From Ensifer sp. MPMI2T (lineage in GTDB: Bacteria > Pseudomonadota > Alphaproteobacteria > Rhizobiales > Rhizobiaceae), in NCBI RefSeq assembly GCF_004827385.1, contig NZ_SRXN01000019.1:85231-149230 (forward strand): a stretch of DNA of 64,000 bases, read 5' to 3'. The notes under the pieces are model-generated. The model did not search any database. It was not told the DNA's origin and saw only the letters and a program-made list of their open reading frames with translations. A program made the position numbers and the translations under genes. Position 1 is the first letter of the stretch. Every line of letters begins with the position of its first letter. Shown here in pieces: positions 38,667-49,900 of the stretch.

Positions 38667-38751
38667 CAGGGCATCACCAACACACCGACCTACAGAGACC
38701 GCATGCTTGCCAGCCCGCCAACTCCTGCGCGGGTGCGCGCGACCACATCGA

Positions 38752-38792
38752 GGCTGCGACCGATCCCTGTTGATCGGCCGCAGCCTTTTTCA
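38752..38792 (+). terminator. Rho-independent terminator after cpdR
   Basis: GGCTGCG plus CCGATC pair with GATCGG plus CGCAGCC across a short loop, followed by TTTTTC. It lies about 85 bases after the cpdR stop. Confidence 0.88.
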
Positions 38793-38910
38793 TTTCAATA
38801 ACTTATCGAAAGAGATCGCGCCGCCAGGGCATCGCGCAAGCGTGTTTCGCTGAGAAATGCGGCCCGCGAACGCCACCGAAAATTCTGTCAAAAAACCTTC
38901 GAAAAGCCTA

Positions 38911-38940
38911 TTGACGCGGATGAGGGTTTTGTGGTCTATG
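38911..38940 (+). promoter_or_regulatory. Promoter of tRNA-Val
   Basis: TTGACG (38911-38916) and TCTATG (38935-38940), 18 bases apart, 13 bases before the tRNA. This matches a sigma70-type stable-RNA promoter. Confidence 0.6.
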
Positions 38941-38953
38941 CGCCGCATCGGAT

Positions 38954-39028
<75 letters not shown>

Positions 39029-39046
39029 TCCAAGTTTCTGATTTTA

Positions 39047-39077
39047 AAGGCCTTTCGAGTAATCGAGAGGCCTTTTT
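39047..39077 (+). terminator. Rho-independent terminator after tRNA-Val
   Basis: AAGGCCTTTCGA pairs with TCGAGAGGCCTT around GTAA, followed directly by a T-run. It lies about 20 bases after the tRNA. Confidence 0.9.
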
Positions 39078-39556
39078 GCTTGGTGCCCTTCAGCCCGCAT
39101 TACAGGCATGACGTTGCCGAAGGCCGTTGGCGACAGATGTAGTTGGCAGGTGTGGCGCTACAGCGGAAGGTCCAGCTAGCTCCGGCCTTTTGTTTGCCGT
39201 GAGAAGCAGGAGGATTTCGACAACGCAGATACTTGCCAACAGATTGGGCATTTGCGATTTTGCTTTATTTTTGGGCAAATATGAATTATATGACAGCTAT
39301 GCGATGCGGTCCCTCCCAAGCGCATCGCCGGGTTCGCGTACCGATATAGCCTGTCGCTGATGCATCGGCGCCAGGCTTTCTTTTTTCGGCCACCGATGCA
39401 CGGATCCGCGAAAACGCCGCAGACGAGCGGCTGCACCCGTTTTGCTCACCTTCCCACCGGCCATTCCGCCAGCTTTCGCGTCGAAAACAAACCAGCCCGC
39501 TCCAGCCAAGCCACTGTTCATTCGTGATGCCCGCAGCCAATTGGCGAACCGTCACT
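39078..39556. other. Gene-free region between tRNA-Val and the sugar operon
   Basis: About 480 bases. Short frames on both strands (for example 39127-39360 and 39090-39278) have no ribosome binding site or recognisable protein features. An AT-rich patch around 39240-39300 stands out from the surrounding GC-rich DNA. I found no copy of the tRNA 3' end here that would mark an integrated element. Confidence 0.5.
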
Positions 39557-39599
39557 CCAAAACGTTTTGGCTTGACTCCCAAAACGTTTTGGAGAATTC
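39557..39599 (+). promoter_or_regulatory. Promoter with two tandem LacI-type operators
   Basis: Two identical perfect palindromes CCAAAACGTTTTGG at 39557-39570 and 39579-39592, centres 22 bases apart (two helical turns). A consensus -35 box CTTGAC (39571-39576) lies between them, and a -10 would fall at GAATTC (39594-39599). The central CG and symmetric arms are typical of LacI/GalR operators, so the downstream regulator most likely represses its own operon here. Confidence 0.88.
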
Positions 39600-39621
39600 T
39601 TTCCCGCAGGGAGTGAGACCA

Positions 39622-40632
39622 TTGGCCAATCTGAAACAGCTCGCGCAATCGCTTGGGCTGTCGATCACGACGGTTTCCCGTGCGCTCGACGGCTATTCGG
39701 ACGTCTCCGCCGCCACCCGCGAGCGGGTGCGCGAGGCCGCGGAGAAGGCAGGATATCGGCCGAACGCGTCTGCCCGCAGGCTCCGCAAGCAGCGCGCCGA
39801 ACTGGTGGCGGTCACGCTGCCGAGCGACCCCGGCCATATCGGACCACCGCACTTTCTCGACATGCTTTCCGGCTGCGCCGAACATCTGGCGAGCGCGGGC
39901 CTGAACCTTGTCATCGCACCCGTTCCGCGGGGCGAGAGCGAAGTGGAAATCTGCCGCCGCTTTGTCGATGGCCGCCGTGTCGACGCCATGCTCCTGGTGC
40001 GCACAAAGCGGCGCGACGAGCGCGTCGAATTCCTGCAGTCGCGCGGCATCCCCTTCGTCACAAACGGGCGTACTGAAAGCCTCGTACCGCATCCGTATAT
40101 CGACGGCGACGGCTTTGCCGGGTTCCTCGCCGCGACCCAGCGCTTCCAGGCCACAGGCCACCGCCGCATCGGCCATATCGCCGGTCCGCAGGAATATTAC
40201 TTCGCCCATGTGCGCCGCATGGGCTGGCAGGCGGCCATGGACGATGCGGGCCTCGAAGCCGACCTCTGCGCCGAGGGCGCGCCAACCGAACAGGGCGGAT
40301 ATCTCGCGGCCCTTGAGCTGCTGCGCCGTCCGTCGAGGCCGACTGCACTCGTCTGCGCCACCGACGAAATGGCGATTGGCGCACTCAGGGCATTGCGCGA
40401 GATCGACGGCGGCGATCACATCAGCATCGTTGGCCACGACGACCTGCCGATCGGCGCCTATACGAGCCCATCGCTTTCGACCATGCGCATGACCGGCGAG
40501 AACCTCGGCGCGAGTTTTGCCTCCCTGCTGCTTCGCGCCATCGCCGGCGAACCGGCGGCTGAACTCCAGGAGCTTCACGCGATCGAATTCGTCGACCGCG
40601 ACAGCCACCGCCGTCCGCGCGTGACGGCATAA
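39622..40632 (+). CDS. LacI family transcriptional regulator of the sugar operon
   Basis: A 336-residue repressor. Using the TTG at 39622 gives MANLKQLAQSLGLSITTVSR, the exact LacI helix-turn-helix start, with GGGAG about nine bases upstream. The hinge helix follows (YRPNASARRLRKQRA), then a periplasmic-binding-like sensor domain (VAVTLPSDPGHIGPPHFLDMLSG, IGHIAGPQEYYFAHVRR, ALVCATDEMAIGALRAL, SIVGHDDLPIGAYTSPSLST). An ATG at 39442 would place 60 residues over its own operators and is rejected. It probably senses a sugar imported by the adjacent ABC system and binds the two CCAAAACGTTTTGG sites. Confidence 0.92.
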   Translation: MANLKQLAQSLGLSITTVSRALDGYSDVSAATRERVREAAEKAGYRPNASARRLRKQRAELVAVTLPSDPGHIGPPHFLDMLSGCAEHLASAGLNLVIAPVPRGESEVEICRRFVDGRRVDAMLLVRTKRRDERVEFLQSRGIPFVTNGRTESLVPHPYIDGDGFAGFLAATQRFQATGHRRIGHIAGPQEYYFAHVRRMGWQAAMDDAGLEADLCAEGAPTEQGGYLAALELLRRPSRPTALVCATDEMAIGALRALREIDGGDHISIVGHDDLPIGAYTSPSLSTMRMTGENLGASFASLLLRAIAGEPAAELQELHAIEFVDRDSHRRPRVTA

Positions 40633-40672
40633 CTGCATTCGACCGCGAACGAGAGTAATGAAGGAGGAGAAG

Positions 40673-41947
40673 ATGAAACGCCTGATGTCATTCGGAATTG
40701 TGGCCTCCACCGTGCTGGCTTTTGCCTCGCCGGTACTCGCCCAGACGGTTTTTGTGTCCACTCAGCTTCGTCCGATCGAAGAGGCAACCGTAGTTCGCGA
40801 GGAACTGTTGCAGGACGTCGGCGACGTCGACTACGTCGTCGAAGAGCCGCCGCAGTTCGCAGTGCGCATGGAGGCGGAGCGCCAGGCCGGCACCCGCACG
40901 GTCAGCGTCGTCGGTGCGCTGCACGGTGAGATTTCGCCGCTGGCTGACAAGGATTCCCTCGAGCCGCTCGACGAGCTTGCCAGGACGCTCGCGGCCGGCG
41001 GCATGCCGCAATCGCTGCTCGATCTCGGCAAGCTTGGCAAATCGACCCAGCAATACATCCCGTGGATGCAGGCGACATATGTCATGGCCGCCAAGAAGGA
41101 AGCACTGCAATACCTGCCTTCCGGTGCCGACGTGAATGCCCTCAACTATGACCAGCTCATCGAGTGGGGCAAGAAGATGCAGGAAGCGACAGGCCAGCCG
41201 CAGATCGGCTTCCCGGCCGGTCCGAAAGGCCTGATGGCGCGTTACTTCCAAGGCTATTTCTACCCGTCCTTCACAGGCGGGGTGGTGCGCACCTTCCAGA
41301 GCGCCGACGCGGCTGCTGGCTGGGAGCAACTCAAGGCGCTCTGGGCCTATGTGAACCCGAATTCGACCAACTACGACTTCATGCAGGAACCGCTGGCCGC
41401 CGGCGAGGTCATGGTCGCCTGGGATCACGTTGCGCGCCTGAAGAACGCCATCTCCGCAGCTCCGGATGATTACGTCGTCTTTCCCGCACCGGCCGGCCCG
41501 AAGGGCCGCGGCTACATGCCGGTCGTCGCCGGTCTCGCGATCCCGAAGGGCGCACCGGACAAGGATGGCGCCACGAAGATCATCGAGCATCTTACGACGC
41601 CGGAGATCCAGCTCCTCACCGCATCACGGGTCGGCTTCTTCCCGACGCTCAACATAAAGCTGCCTGAAGACCTGGATCCGGGTGTCGCGCTGCTCGCCGG
41701 CGCGGTGACGGCAACGCAGGCTTCCAAGGATGCGCTGATTTCGCTTCTGCCGGTCGGCCTCGGCGACAAGGGCGGCGAGTTCAATAAGGTCTACATGGAT
41801 AGTTTCCAGCGCATCGTGCTGCAGAACGAGCCAATCGGCGACGTGCTCGAGGCGCAGGGCCAGACCCTGGCTAAACTGATGACCGACACCAAGGCATCCT
41901 GCTGGGCACCGGACGCCCAGAGCGATGGCCCCTGCCCCGTCGAATAA
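40673..41947 (+). CDS. ABC transporter sugar-binding protein
   Basis: A 424-residue periplasmic receptor. Sec signal MKRLMSFGIVASTVLAFASPVLAQ, then an extracellular solute-binding family 1 fold: STQLRPIEEATVVREELLQD, IPWMQATYVMAAKKEALQYL, ALNYDQLIEWGKKMQ, GEVMVAWDHVARL and VVAGLAIPKGAPDKDGA. Family 1 receptors bind oligosaccharides or glycosides. The C-terminal CWAPDAQSDGPC may carry a disulfide. AAGGAGGAGAAG before the ATG is a strong ribosome binding site. It lies 40 bases after the LacI gene and precedes two permease genes, so all are in one operon. Confidence 0.92.
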   Translation: MKRLMSFGIVASTVLAFASPVLAQTVFVSTQLRPIEEATVVREELLQDVGDVDYVVEEPPQFAVRMEAERQAGTRTVSVVGALHGEISPLADKDSLEPLDELARTLAAGGMPQSLLDLGKLGKSTQQYIPWMQATYVMAAKKEALQYLPSGADVNALNYDQLIEWGKKMQEATGQPQIGFPAGPKGLMARYFQGYFYPSFTGGVVRTFQSADAAAGWEQLKALWAYVNPNSTNYDFMQEPLAAGEVMVAWDHVARLKNAISAAPDDYVVFPAPAGPKGRGYMPVVAGLAIPKGAPDKDGATKIIEHLTTPEIQLLTASRVGFFPTLNIKLPEDLDPGVALLAGAVTATQASKDALISLLPVGLGDKGGEFNKVYMDSFQRIVLQNEPIGDVLEAQGQTLAKLMTDTKASCWAPDAQSDGPCPVE

Positions 41948-42012
41948 TCTTCCCGAGGATGCCCGGGCGGATTGTCCGGGCATCCCCATCGAAACTTCCG
42001 AGGCGGGAGCCG

Positions 42013-42864
42013 ATGACCAACAACCGATCCTGGATCCCCTATCTGCTGATCCTGCCGTCCGTCGCCTTCCTGGCGCTGCTCTTTATCGTACCGCTGCTGC
42101 AGACGATCTGGCTGGCATTCTCGGACAATGGCGTGCCGTCGCCGGCGAATGCCCAGCGCATGATGGCCGACATCAACTTCGCCCGCTCGATCAAGAATAC
42201 CTTCCTGCTGACCCTCGCGGTCGTGCCGGTTCAGCTCGCCATTGCGCTCGTCATGGGCACGATGGTCGCCAAGGTCGGCCGCGGCCGCGAGACCATTCTC
42301 TGGGTCTGGACGATCCCCCTCGGCATTTCGGATCTCGCCGCCGGTCTCGTCTGGCTGTCGATCCTGCAGAACAGCGGCTATTTCAACTCGCTGCTCTTGG
42401 GACTCGGCATCATCGAACGGCAGGCGAGCTGGCTCTCATATCAGACGCCCGTGGCGCTCTTCTTTGCCATCGCGGTCGCCGAGATCTGGCGCGGCACGGC
42501 GATTGTCATGGTCATCATCGTCGCCGGCCTCAACCAGGTGCCGAGGGAGTTCAGGGAGGCTGCCGAAATCTTCGGCGCCGGAGCCTGGACGCGCTTCTGG
42601 CGCATCACACTGCCGCTCATCAGGCCGGCGCTGCAATCGGCACTCATCCTGCGCACGGTGCTCGCCTTTGAGGTCTTCGCGGTCGTCTATGCGCTCGGCG
42701 GGCGCAATTTCCCGGTCCTCGTCGGCGAGGCCTACAATTGGCAGAACCAGAACCAGAACTATGGCGTCGCGGCGGCCTATGCCGTGCTGATCATGATCAT
42801 CTCGCTCGCTGCCACGATGATCTATCTGAAAGCCATCAAGGTGGATCCGGAGCGCCTGCCATGA
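42013..42864 (+). CDS. ABC sugar transporter permease (MalF type)
   Basis: A 283-residue inner membrane protein with six predicted membrane segments, starting MTNNRSWIPYLLILPSVAFL. The EAA loop that contacts the ATPase is EFREAAEIFGAGAWTRFWRITLPLIRPAL. It belongs to the MalF/UgpA group that pairs with family 1 binding proteins. CGGGAG precedes the ATG. The stop overlaps the start of the second permease (ATGA), indicating translational coupling. Confidence 0.93.
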   Translation: MTNNRSWIPYLLILPSVAFLALLFIVPLLQTIWLAFSDNGVPSPANAQRMMADINFARSIKNTFLLTLAVVPVQLAIALVMGTMVAKVGRGRETILWVWTIPLGISDLAAGLVWLSILQNSGYFNSLLLGLGIIERQASWLSYQTPVALFFAIAVAEIWRGTAIVMVIIVAGLNQVPREFREAAEIFGAGAWTRFWRITLPLIRPALQSALILRTVLAFEVFAVVYALGGRNFPVLVGEAYNWQNQNQNYGVAAAYAVLIMIISLAATMIYLKAIKVDPERLP

Positions 42865-43706
42865 GCGCGCAAACCACGAGCAAAGCGAGCCCCGCGGGCT
42901 TCGTATCCTCCAGCCGCTGGCTCCTTTGGAGCGGTATCGCGGCGCTCTGCGCCTGGGTCATGGTGCCGATTTATCTCGTGGCCCTCGGCGCGCTCGGCGG
43001 CCGTCAAGGGGTTTATCAATGGCCGAAGACCGGTCTGCCGACCGGCATCTCGCTCGACCCCTTCATCCTGTTCCTGAAGACCGAGGGCGTGCTGCAGTCC
43101 TTCCTGAATTCGCTGGGGGCGGCCGGGATCACCGTGGCGCTTTCGATCCTGCTCGGCGCACCGGCCGGCTACGCGCTCGCGCGCTACAATTTCCATGGCA
43201 AGGACGGCTACCGCCTACTCGTGCTGCTCACCCGCGCGTTCCCGCTGGCGATTCTGGCCCTTCCCCTCACCGTTTCCTTCATCAGGCTCGGCCTCTACGA
43301 CACGATCATCGGTGTCGGTCTCATCCACACGGTGCTCGCCCTGCCGTTTGCCGCGCTCGTAACGCAGGGCATCTTCATGGGTGTACCGAGGGAGCTGGAA
43401 GAGGCTGCCTGGGTGTTCGGCTGCACTCGCGCTCAGGCCTTCTTCAAGATCGTTGCGCCGCTCGCCCTGCCCGGCATCGTCGCAACGGCAGTCTTCGCCT
43501 TCGTCATTTCCTGGAACGAGGTGTTCGCGGCCTCGGTGCTGACGGTCCGCAACCGCACGCTGACGGCCTACCTGCTGACGGTCCTGTCCGAAAGCCCGAT
43601 GCACTACCGCTTCGCCGGCGGCCTGATGCTCATCCTTCCCTCGGTTATCTTCATTTTCGCGGTGAGGCGCTACCTCTTCGCGATCTGGGGCATTTCCTCC
43701 AAGTAA
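42861..43706 (+). CDS. ABC sugar transporter permease (MalG type)
   Basis: A 281-residue inner membrane protein with about six transmembrane helices. The EAA loop is ELEEAAWVFGCTRAQAFFKIVAPLALPGI, and FAFVISWNEVFAASVL is the MalG/UgpE-type segment. It forms the heterodimeric channel with the preceding permease. ATG overlaps the previous stop codon. The N-terminal 15 residues are polar and probably cytoplasmic. Confidence 0.93.
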   Translation: MSAQTTSKASPAGFVSSSRWLLWSGIAALCAWVMVPIYLVALGALGGRQGVYQWPKTGLPTGISLDPFILFLKTEGVLQSFLNSLGAAGITVALSILLGAPAGYALARYNFHGKDGYRLLVLLTRAFPLAILALPLTVSFIRLGLYDTIIGVGLIHTVLALPFAALVTQGIFMGVPRELEEAAWVFGCTRAQAFFKIVAPLALPGIVATAVFAFVISWNEVFAASVLTVRNRTLTAYLLTVLSESPMHYRFAGGLMLILPSVIFIFAVRRYLFAIWGISSK

Positions 43707-43719
43707 CGGGACCATAGCC

Positions 43720-44781
<1,062 letters not shown>

Positions 44782-44797
44782 TTTTGGAGTACCCGGC

Positions 44798-46063
44798 ATG
44801 AACATGCATATCGACCAGGCCAAACGGATTCTCGTCGCCAACGATCGCGGCGGTTATACCGTGCCGACCGACCGGCTCTATCCCTTCCAGTGGAACTGGG
44901 ATTCCGCCTTCGTCGCCATGGGGTTCGCGCTCTATGACACCGACCGCGCCTATCGGGAGTTGGAACGCCTGGTGGAGGGCCAATGGGTGGACGGCATGAT
45001 TCCGCACATCGTCTTCCACCAGCCGAGCGATACCTATTTCCCCGGCCCGAACGTCTGGCGCACGAAACATGCGATCCCGACCTCCGGCATTACCCAGCCG
45101 CCGGTGTTCGCAATTGCGCTGCGCAAGCTCTACGAAGCTGCAGGCAAGCAAGCGGAAGCCCGTACCCTGCCGCTCTATGAGGCGGCACTGAAATGGCACC
45201 GCTGGTGGTACAAGGCCCGCGATCCGGAGGGCACCGGCCTCGTGGCGCTGCTTCATCCCTGGGAAAGCGGAAGCGACAATTCGCCGGCCTGGGACATTGC
45301 GCTCGCGCGCGTACCGACCACGACCGAAACGCCTGTAGTTCGCAAGGATACCGGCCATGTGAACGCTGAAATGCGGCCACGCGATGATGACTACAAGCGT
45401 TTCATCCATCTGCTCGACGCCTATGCCGCCTGCGGCTGGGACCCGGCAAAGCAATGGGATAAAGCACCATTCAAGATCGCCGAAATCCAGACGAGCGCGA
45501 TCCTGCTGAAAGCCGGCGAGGACCTCGAACATCTCGCCAGCTTGTTCGGCAGGACGGAAGACGCGTCCGAGATCGCCGCCTTCAACGACAGCAGCCGCAA
45601 GGCGATCCTCGCCCAGTGGCGGCCGAAGCTGTCGCGCTTTGTCTCCCGCGACCTGATCTCCGGCGACGACGTCGAAGCCGCGACACAGGCGGGTTTCATC
45701 CCTCTCCTTTCGCTCAACCTGGACAGCGGGATTGCGGACGCGCTTGTGACCGAGATGGAGGCATGGTCGAAGGGCCTCAAGGTTGCTTTCCCGACCACAA
45801 AGCCGGGCATCGCAGGTTGGGAACCGAAGCGCTACTGGCGCGGCCCCGCCTGGGCCATCATCAACTGGCTGCTGATCGACGGGCTGAAGCGCAACGGCCA
45901 CCCGGAAGCGGCGGAAAAACTCAGGAAATCGACGATTACGGCGATCGAGACGGAAGGTTTCGCCGAATATTTCAACCCGGTGACCGGTGAGGGCTGCGGC
46001 GGCCTGGGTTTCTCATGGACGGCCGCCGCCTATATGTGGCTGACGAAAGCCCGCCTTCCTTGA
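44798..46063 (+). CDS. GH63/mannosylglycerate-hydrolase-like glycoside hydrolase
   Basis: A 421-residue (alpha/alpha)6-barrel glycosidase with no signal peptide, so it acts on imported sugar in the cytoplasm. Motifs: YPFQWNWDSAFVAMGF, WVDGMIPHIVFHQ, TSGITQPPVFAIALRKLYE, LHPWESGSDNSPAWD with a candidate catalytic Asp, RYWRGPAWAIINWLLIDGL and FNPVTGEGCGGLGFSWTAAAY with a candidate catalytic Glu. The closest characterised group is mannosylglycerate/glucosylglycerate hydrolase and related GH63 enzymes, so an alpha-glucoside or alpha-mannoside of a small polyol or glycerate is a plausible substrate (inference). It is the last gene of the LacI-ABC operon; TTGGAGT precedes its ATG. Confidence 0.82.
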   Translation: MNMHIDQAKRILVANDRGGYTVPTDRLYPFQWNWDSAFVAMGFALYDTDRAYRELERLVEGQWVDGMIPHIVFHQPSDTYFPGPNVWRTKHAIPTSGITQPPVFAIALRKLYEAAGKQAEARTLPLYEAALKWHRWWYKARDPEGTGLVALLHPWESGSDNSPAWDIALARVPTTTETPVVRKDTGHVNAEMRPRDDDYKRFIHLLDAYAACGWDPAKQWDKAPFKIAEIQTSAILLKAGEDLEHLASLFGRTEDASEIAAFNDSSRKAILAQWRPKLSRFVSRDLISGDDVEAATQAGFIPLLSLNLDSGIADALVTEMEAWSKGLKVAFPTTKPGIAGWEPKRYWRGPAWAIINWLLIDGLKRNGHPEAAEKLRKSTITAIETEGFAEYFNPVTGEGCGGLGFSWTAAAYMWLTKARLP

Positions 46064-46087
46064 AAGGCTAAGACGCCCTTCCGTCAC

Positions 46088-46122
46088 GAATCCACCGTTT
46101 GAGCGAAACGGTGGATTCTTTG
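46088..46122 (+). terminator. Terminator at the end of the sugar operon
   Basis: GAATCCACCGTTT (46088-46100) pairs with AAACGGTGGATTC (46106-46118) over GAGCG, followed by TTTG. It lies between the operon and the convergent thioredoxin-fold gene and may serve both. Confidence 0.75.
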
Positions 46123-46148
46123 ACCGGAGCAATAGCTCCGATGGGCCG

Positions 46149-46829
46149 TCAGTGCGCCACCTGCGATGCCGCCGACATCACCTCTTCCGGCGCTGGAGCC
46201 CGGAACATATTGCGGCCGTCGGGCGTCACCTCCGTGAAGCACCAGCGCACCACGCCGTCTCGGTCGAGCAGGAACTGCCCGACCAGCTGGCCCATGCCCG
46301 TGGCGACCATCCGGTTGTCTTCGTCCGTCATCTCGTAGTCATCTCTCTTGTCGAGATATTCCGATGCGGCGAACGGATCCATTGGCTCCGGCAATTCTTC
46401 GGGCATCTCGATGCGCATCGACATCGCGGTCTGCATACCGACCTTGTGCGGCCAATCATCCTCGTTTTCCGTGAATTCCAGGTTCGGCAGACCGAAGGCG
46501 CGGTGCGAAATCCGTTCTGGATCGGCCGCGGCGAGAAGGTTCGGCAAGGGATGATAACGGAAGTAGAGCCGTGCCCGCTCGATCGGTGTATTCACAACCG
46601 TCAGGCTTTCGACGCCTTTGTCGTTCAACGCACCCTTGAGCTGCGCCATGGCGGCGATGTGCCGGCGGCAAAACGGACAATGCAGGCCCCGAAACAGGCC
46701 CACCAAAACCGGCTTGTGACCGCGAAAATCATCAATGGCGATCTTGCCCTCCCGCGTGATCGCGTCGAGTACGACATTCGGCGCGCGATCGCCCGGCTGC
46801 AGCGGCCCCGTGCTGCGATATTCGACCAT
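46149..46829 (-). CDS. Thioredoxin-fold (AhpC/TSA redoxin-like) protein
   Basis: A 226-residue protein. Residues of about 10-110 form a redoxin domain (LQPGDRAPNVVLDAITREGK, IDDFRGHKPVLVGLFRGLHCPFCRRHIAAM) with a CPFC active-site motif, more like thioredoxin/DsbA CxxC than the single peroxidatic Cys of AhpC. The C-terminal half (QLVGQFLLDRDGVVRWCFTEV) is typical of the AhpC/TSA-like subgroup. No signal peptide, so it is cytoplasmic. Probably a peroxide or disulfide reductant, substrate unknown. It is a monocistronic gene. Confidence 0.83.
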   Translation of the reverse strand: MVEYRSTGPLQPGDRAPNVVLDAITREGKIAIDDFRGHKPVLVGLFRGLHCPFCRRHIAAMAQLKGALNDKGVESLTVVNTPIERARLYFRYHPLPNLLAAADPERISHRAFGLPNLEFTENEDDWPHKVGMQTAMSMRIEMPEELPEPMDPFAASEYLDKRDDYEMTDEDNRMVATGMGQLVGQFLLDRDGVVRWCFTEVTPDGRNMFRAPAPEEVMSAASQVAH

Positions 46830-46989
46830 AATACTCTCCTCCCGCTAACCGTCGGCGCCGGACATTTTCGCAGCGTTGAAGCGCGATGCATGGAGCAATT
46901 CCAGGAACGGTGTGTAACGGTTTTCCCGTCCGGAATTGCGTCGTTTCAAAGAGTTAGGTCGTTTCACGGCTTTCAACGGAACCAACGAC

Positions 46990-49900
46990 CTAGTCGAGAA
47001 ACGGCAGTATCATCAATGCTTCAGGATCAAGATCGTGACGTGCGCAGATGTCTCGAGCCAGTGTAAAGTAGCGCTCGGCCGCCTCCAGATCTCCCTCATC
47101 AAGGCAGAGCGCTCCAAGACCATCATAGCACGGAAACAGCACCTGCGCTTCGCTCGTTTCCGCGGCGACATCGAGCGCCTCGCCATAGAGCCGGCGCGCG
47201 TCGTTCGGACGGTCGTGGCACTGATAAATCTGCCCGAGCACAAGCAACGAAACCGGCAGATGGTCGCGCTGTTCGAGAGCGCGGTCGATTTCGATGGCCT
47301 TCTCAGCGGCTGGCACACCTTCTGCCGCGCAGCGGTCGGTGAAGGTACAGTATGCCACAGCCAAGTTGGCGAGCAGCCGCGCCTGAAAGCCGAGATCGCC
47401 GATGCGCCGCGCCATATCCAGGCCGCGTCGGCAGACATCGATCGCAAGTTTCGGATCGACGATCGTGTAGAGCACACCGAGATTCGTGTATCCGCGGCAC
47501 GCCGCCTGCATCAGGTTAGCCGCCTCGGCAACAGCAACACTTTCCTCCACCGCAGCGATCGCTTCGCGCCTGCGGCCACGCCGCGCCAGCGCCACACCCT
47601 TGGTATTCAACGCCTCGGCCGTAACCAAAGCAGCCTCGCGCCGCACCTCGTCACCGGCGTCTCGCGCCAAGTCCCTGACCCGGCCCAACGCGTCGTCCGC
47701 CCATTCCGACGCGGCAAGATAGTCGCCCATGCGAAAAGCGAGATGTCCACGCTCCTGCAGAAGGGAAGCGCTCTCCACGGGCGCATCCACGCTTGCGAGA
47801 AGAGCCGCTGCATCGCTGAAATTCGCTTGCGCCTGCTCGCGGTTGCCTGCCTCCCAGAGGAGATGACCGAGCTTGCGGAGGATCCGGGCGGAGGCAACCG
47901 GATCGGTCGACACCCGCTCGCAGCCGAGCAGCACGCGATAATGCTCCTCCGCGGCAGCACGTTCACCGGTCGACTCCAGCAGGTCCGCGATGCGTTCACG
48001 GGCGACGAACCATTCAGGCCGTTGTTCGCCCAAGGCTGCGAGGGCTGCCATGGCCTGCCGGTAGTAGCGGATGGCATCCTCGTTGGCATAGAGCTGGCGC
48101 GCTCGATCGCCGGCCGCCATGAGGTAGTGCGCGCCTTTGCTGCGGTCCGACTGGCTGAAATGGTGGCCGAGCAGCGCTAGTTCCTCGAACCGCTGCGGGT
48201 TCTCGCCGTAGCGCCGCTCGAGCGCCTCGGCGATGGCCGCGTGGATTTCCGTGCGGCGCTTCACGAGCAGGTTGTTATAGACCGCCTCGTGAAGCAGCGA
48301 CTGCATGAAACGGTAGGATTGCGACGATCGCTCGCTCCCCGCCTCCTCTATGATTTCCGTGTCGCAAAGCAGTTCCAGGCCCCGGTCCACCTCGGTCGGC
48401 GCGACGGTGATGCTCCTGAGCATGTCAGCGTCAAAGGTCGGGCCTATGACCGCGGCGCAATGGACCAGCCGGCGCACCTCCTGCGGCAAGCGGTCGATTC
48501 TCGCGAGCAGCATTGCTTCGATGCCGATGGGGATATCGACCGTCGCTTCACCACCGGCGACGCGCCAATGGGAACCCTCGCGCCTCAGCGTTTCCAGGTC
48601 GATCAGGCTGCGAACGATCTCCTCGACGAACAGCGGATTGCCGCCGGCCCGACGCAGAATCCGCTCACTGAGTTCGCTAGGCAGATGACCTTTTCCGAAA
48701 AACGCCGACAGAAGGTGCTGCCCACCGGTCACGGATAGTGGACCGAGACGCAAGGCGGTGATGCTGGTGCGGCCAGGCGCCAGCCTGTCAGGACCGGCAT
48801 CCGGGCGCTGCGTCGTCAAGAGCATCAACGGCCGCCGATCCAGCCTGTCCAGCACGAAGCGAAGCGCCTCGAGCGAAGCCGAGTCCGCCCAGTGCAGGTC
48901 CTCGATGACGAGGAGAAGCGGCGCCCGGTCGAGCCGCCGCTCGACAATGCTGCGGATCGCGGAGAACAGCTGCCGCCGAACCTGTTCGGGCGCGACGTGC
49001 TGCAGCGTCCCGTCGCGGTCGCCGATGCCGAGAATATGAAAGAAGAACGGCATGAGTTGTTCGATCTCGGCCGCCGGAAAGCCGATTTCGGCGAGGCCGA
49101 GGGACAGGCCCTCGCGCGTCTGCTCCGGCGTGTCGGTCGAGGATATGCCGTAGGCACTGCGCAGGACCCGGGCAAGGGTTCCATAGGAGGGTTCGCCGAG
49201 TGGAGAACATGCCGCCCGCCGCACGACGACGTGCGCAAACTCGGAATCCTCGCCAAGGCCGGCGAGAAACTCGTTGACGAGACGCGTCTTGCCGATCCCG
49301 GCTTCACCGGTCAGACGCACCAATTGCGCCGTGCCGCTGCAGGCCAGCGCGAGACAGTCACGCAAGCGACCGATTTCCTTGTCGCGCCCGATCAGCGGCG
49401 CGCTCAGGCCGAGCGCGTCGAGCCCCCGTGCCGCGCGCGGCACGTCGAGCGCCCCGCTCACGCGGTGAACCTGCACGCTCCCGACCTTGCCGCGCAAGGT
49501 GACCGCCCCGAGCGTCTCATAAGCAAAGGCATGCCGCGTGAGGCGGTGTGTCACCGGCCCGACAAGTATTTCATCCGGCCCGGCCATCGACTGCAGCCGC
49601 TGCGCGGTGTTCACCGTGTCTCCGGTGACCGAATAGGATTTGCTGTCGCCCGCCCCGAAGGCGCCGGTGACGACGGGGCCAGTATTGACGCCGATATGTA
49701 GGTTCAGCGGCAGACCGATGCGTCCGCGCCAGCGCTCGCCCACTTGCGCTGCCCTGTGCACCATTTCCAGCGCCGCACGAAGGGCCCGCTCCGGATCGTC
49801 CTCATGCGCGACCGGCGCACCAAAGAGCGCAAGCAGCGCGTCGCCGATGAACTTGTCGACGAAACCGCCGAAGACTTCCACAGCCTCCGTCAGCTCCTCG

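Noticed and set aside
39029..39556. Integrated mobile element next to tRNA-Val
   Set aside because: No integrase, no repeat of the tRNA 3' end and no atypical gene content could be found.
39286..40761. 491-codon open frame on the minus strand
   Set aside because: It covers the LacI gene and its operators in antisense; the LacI protein reads correctly on the plus strand.
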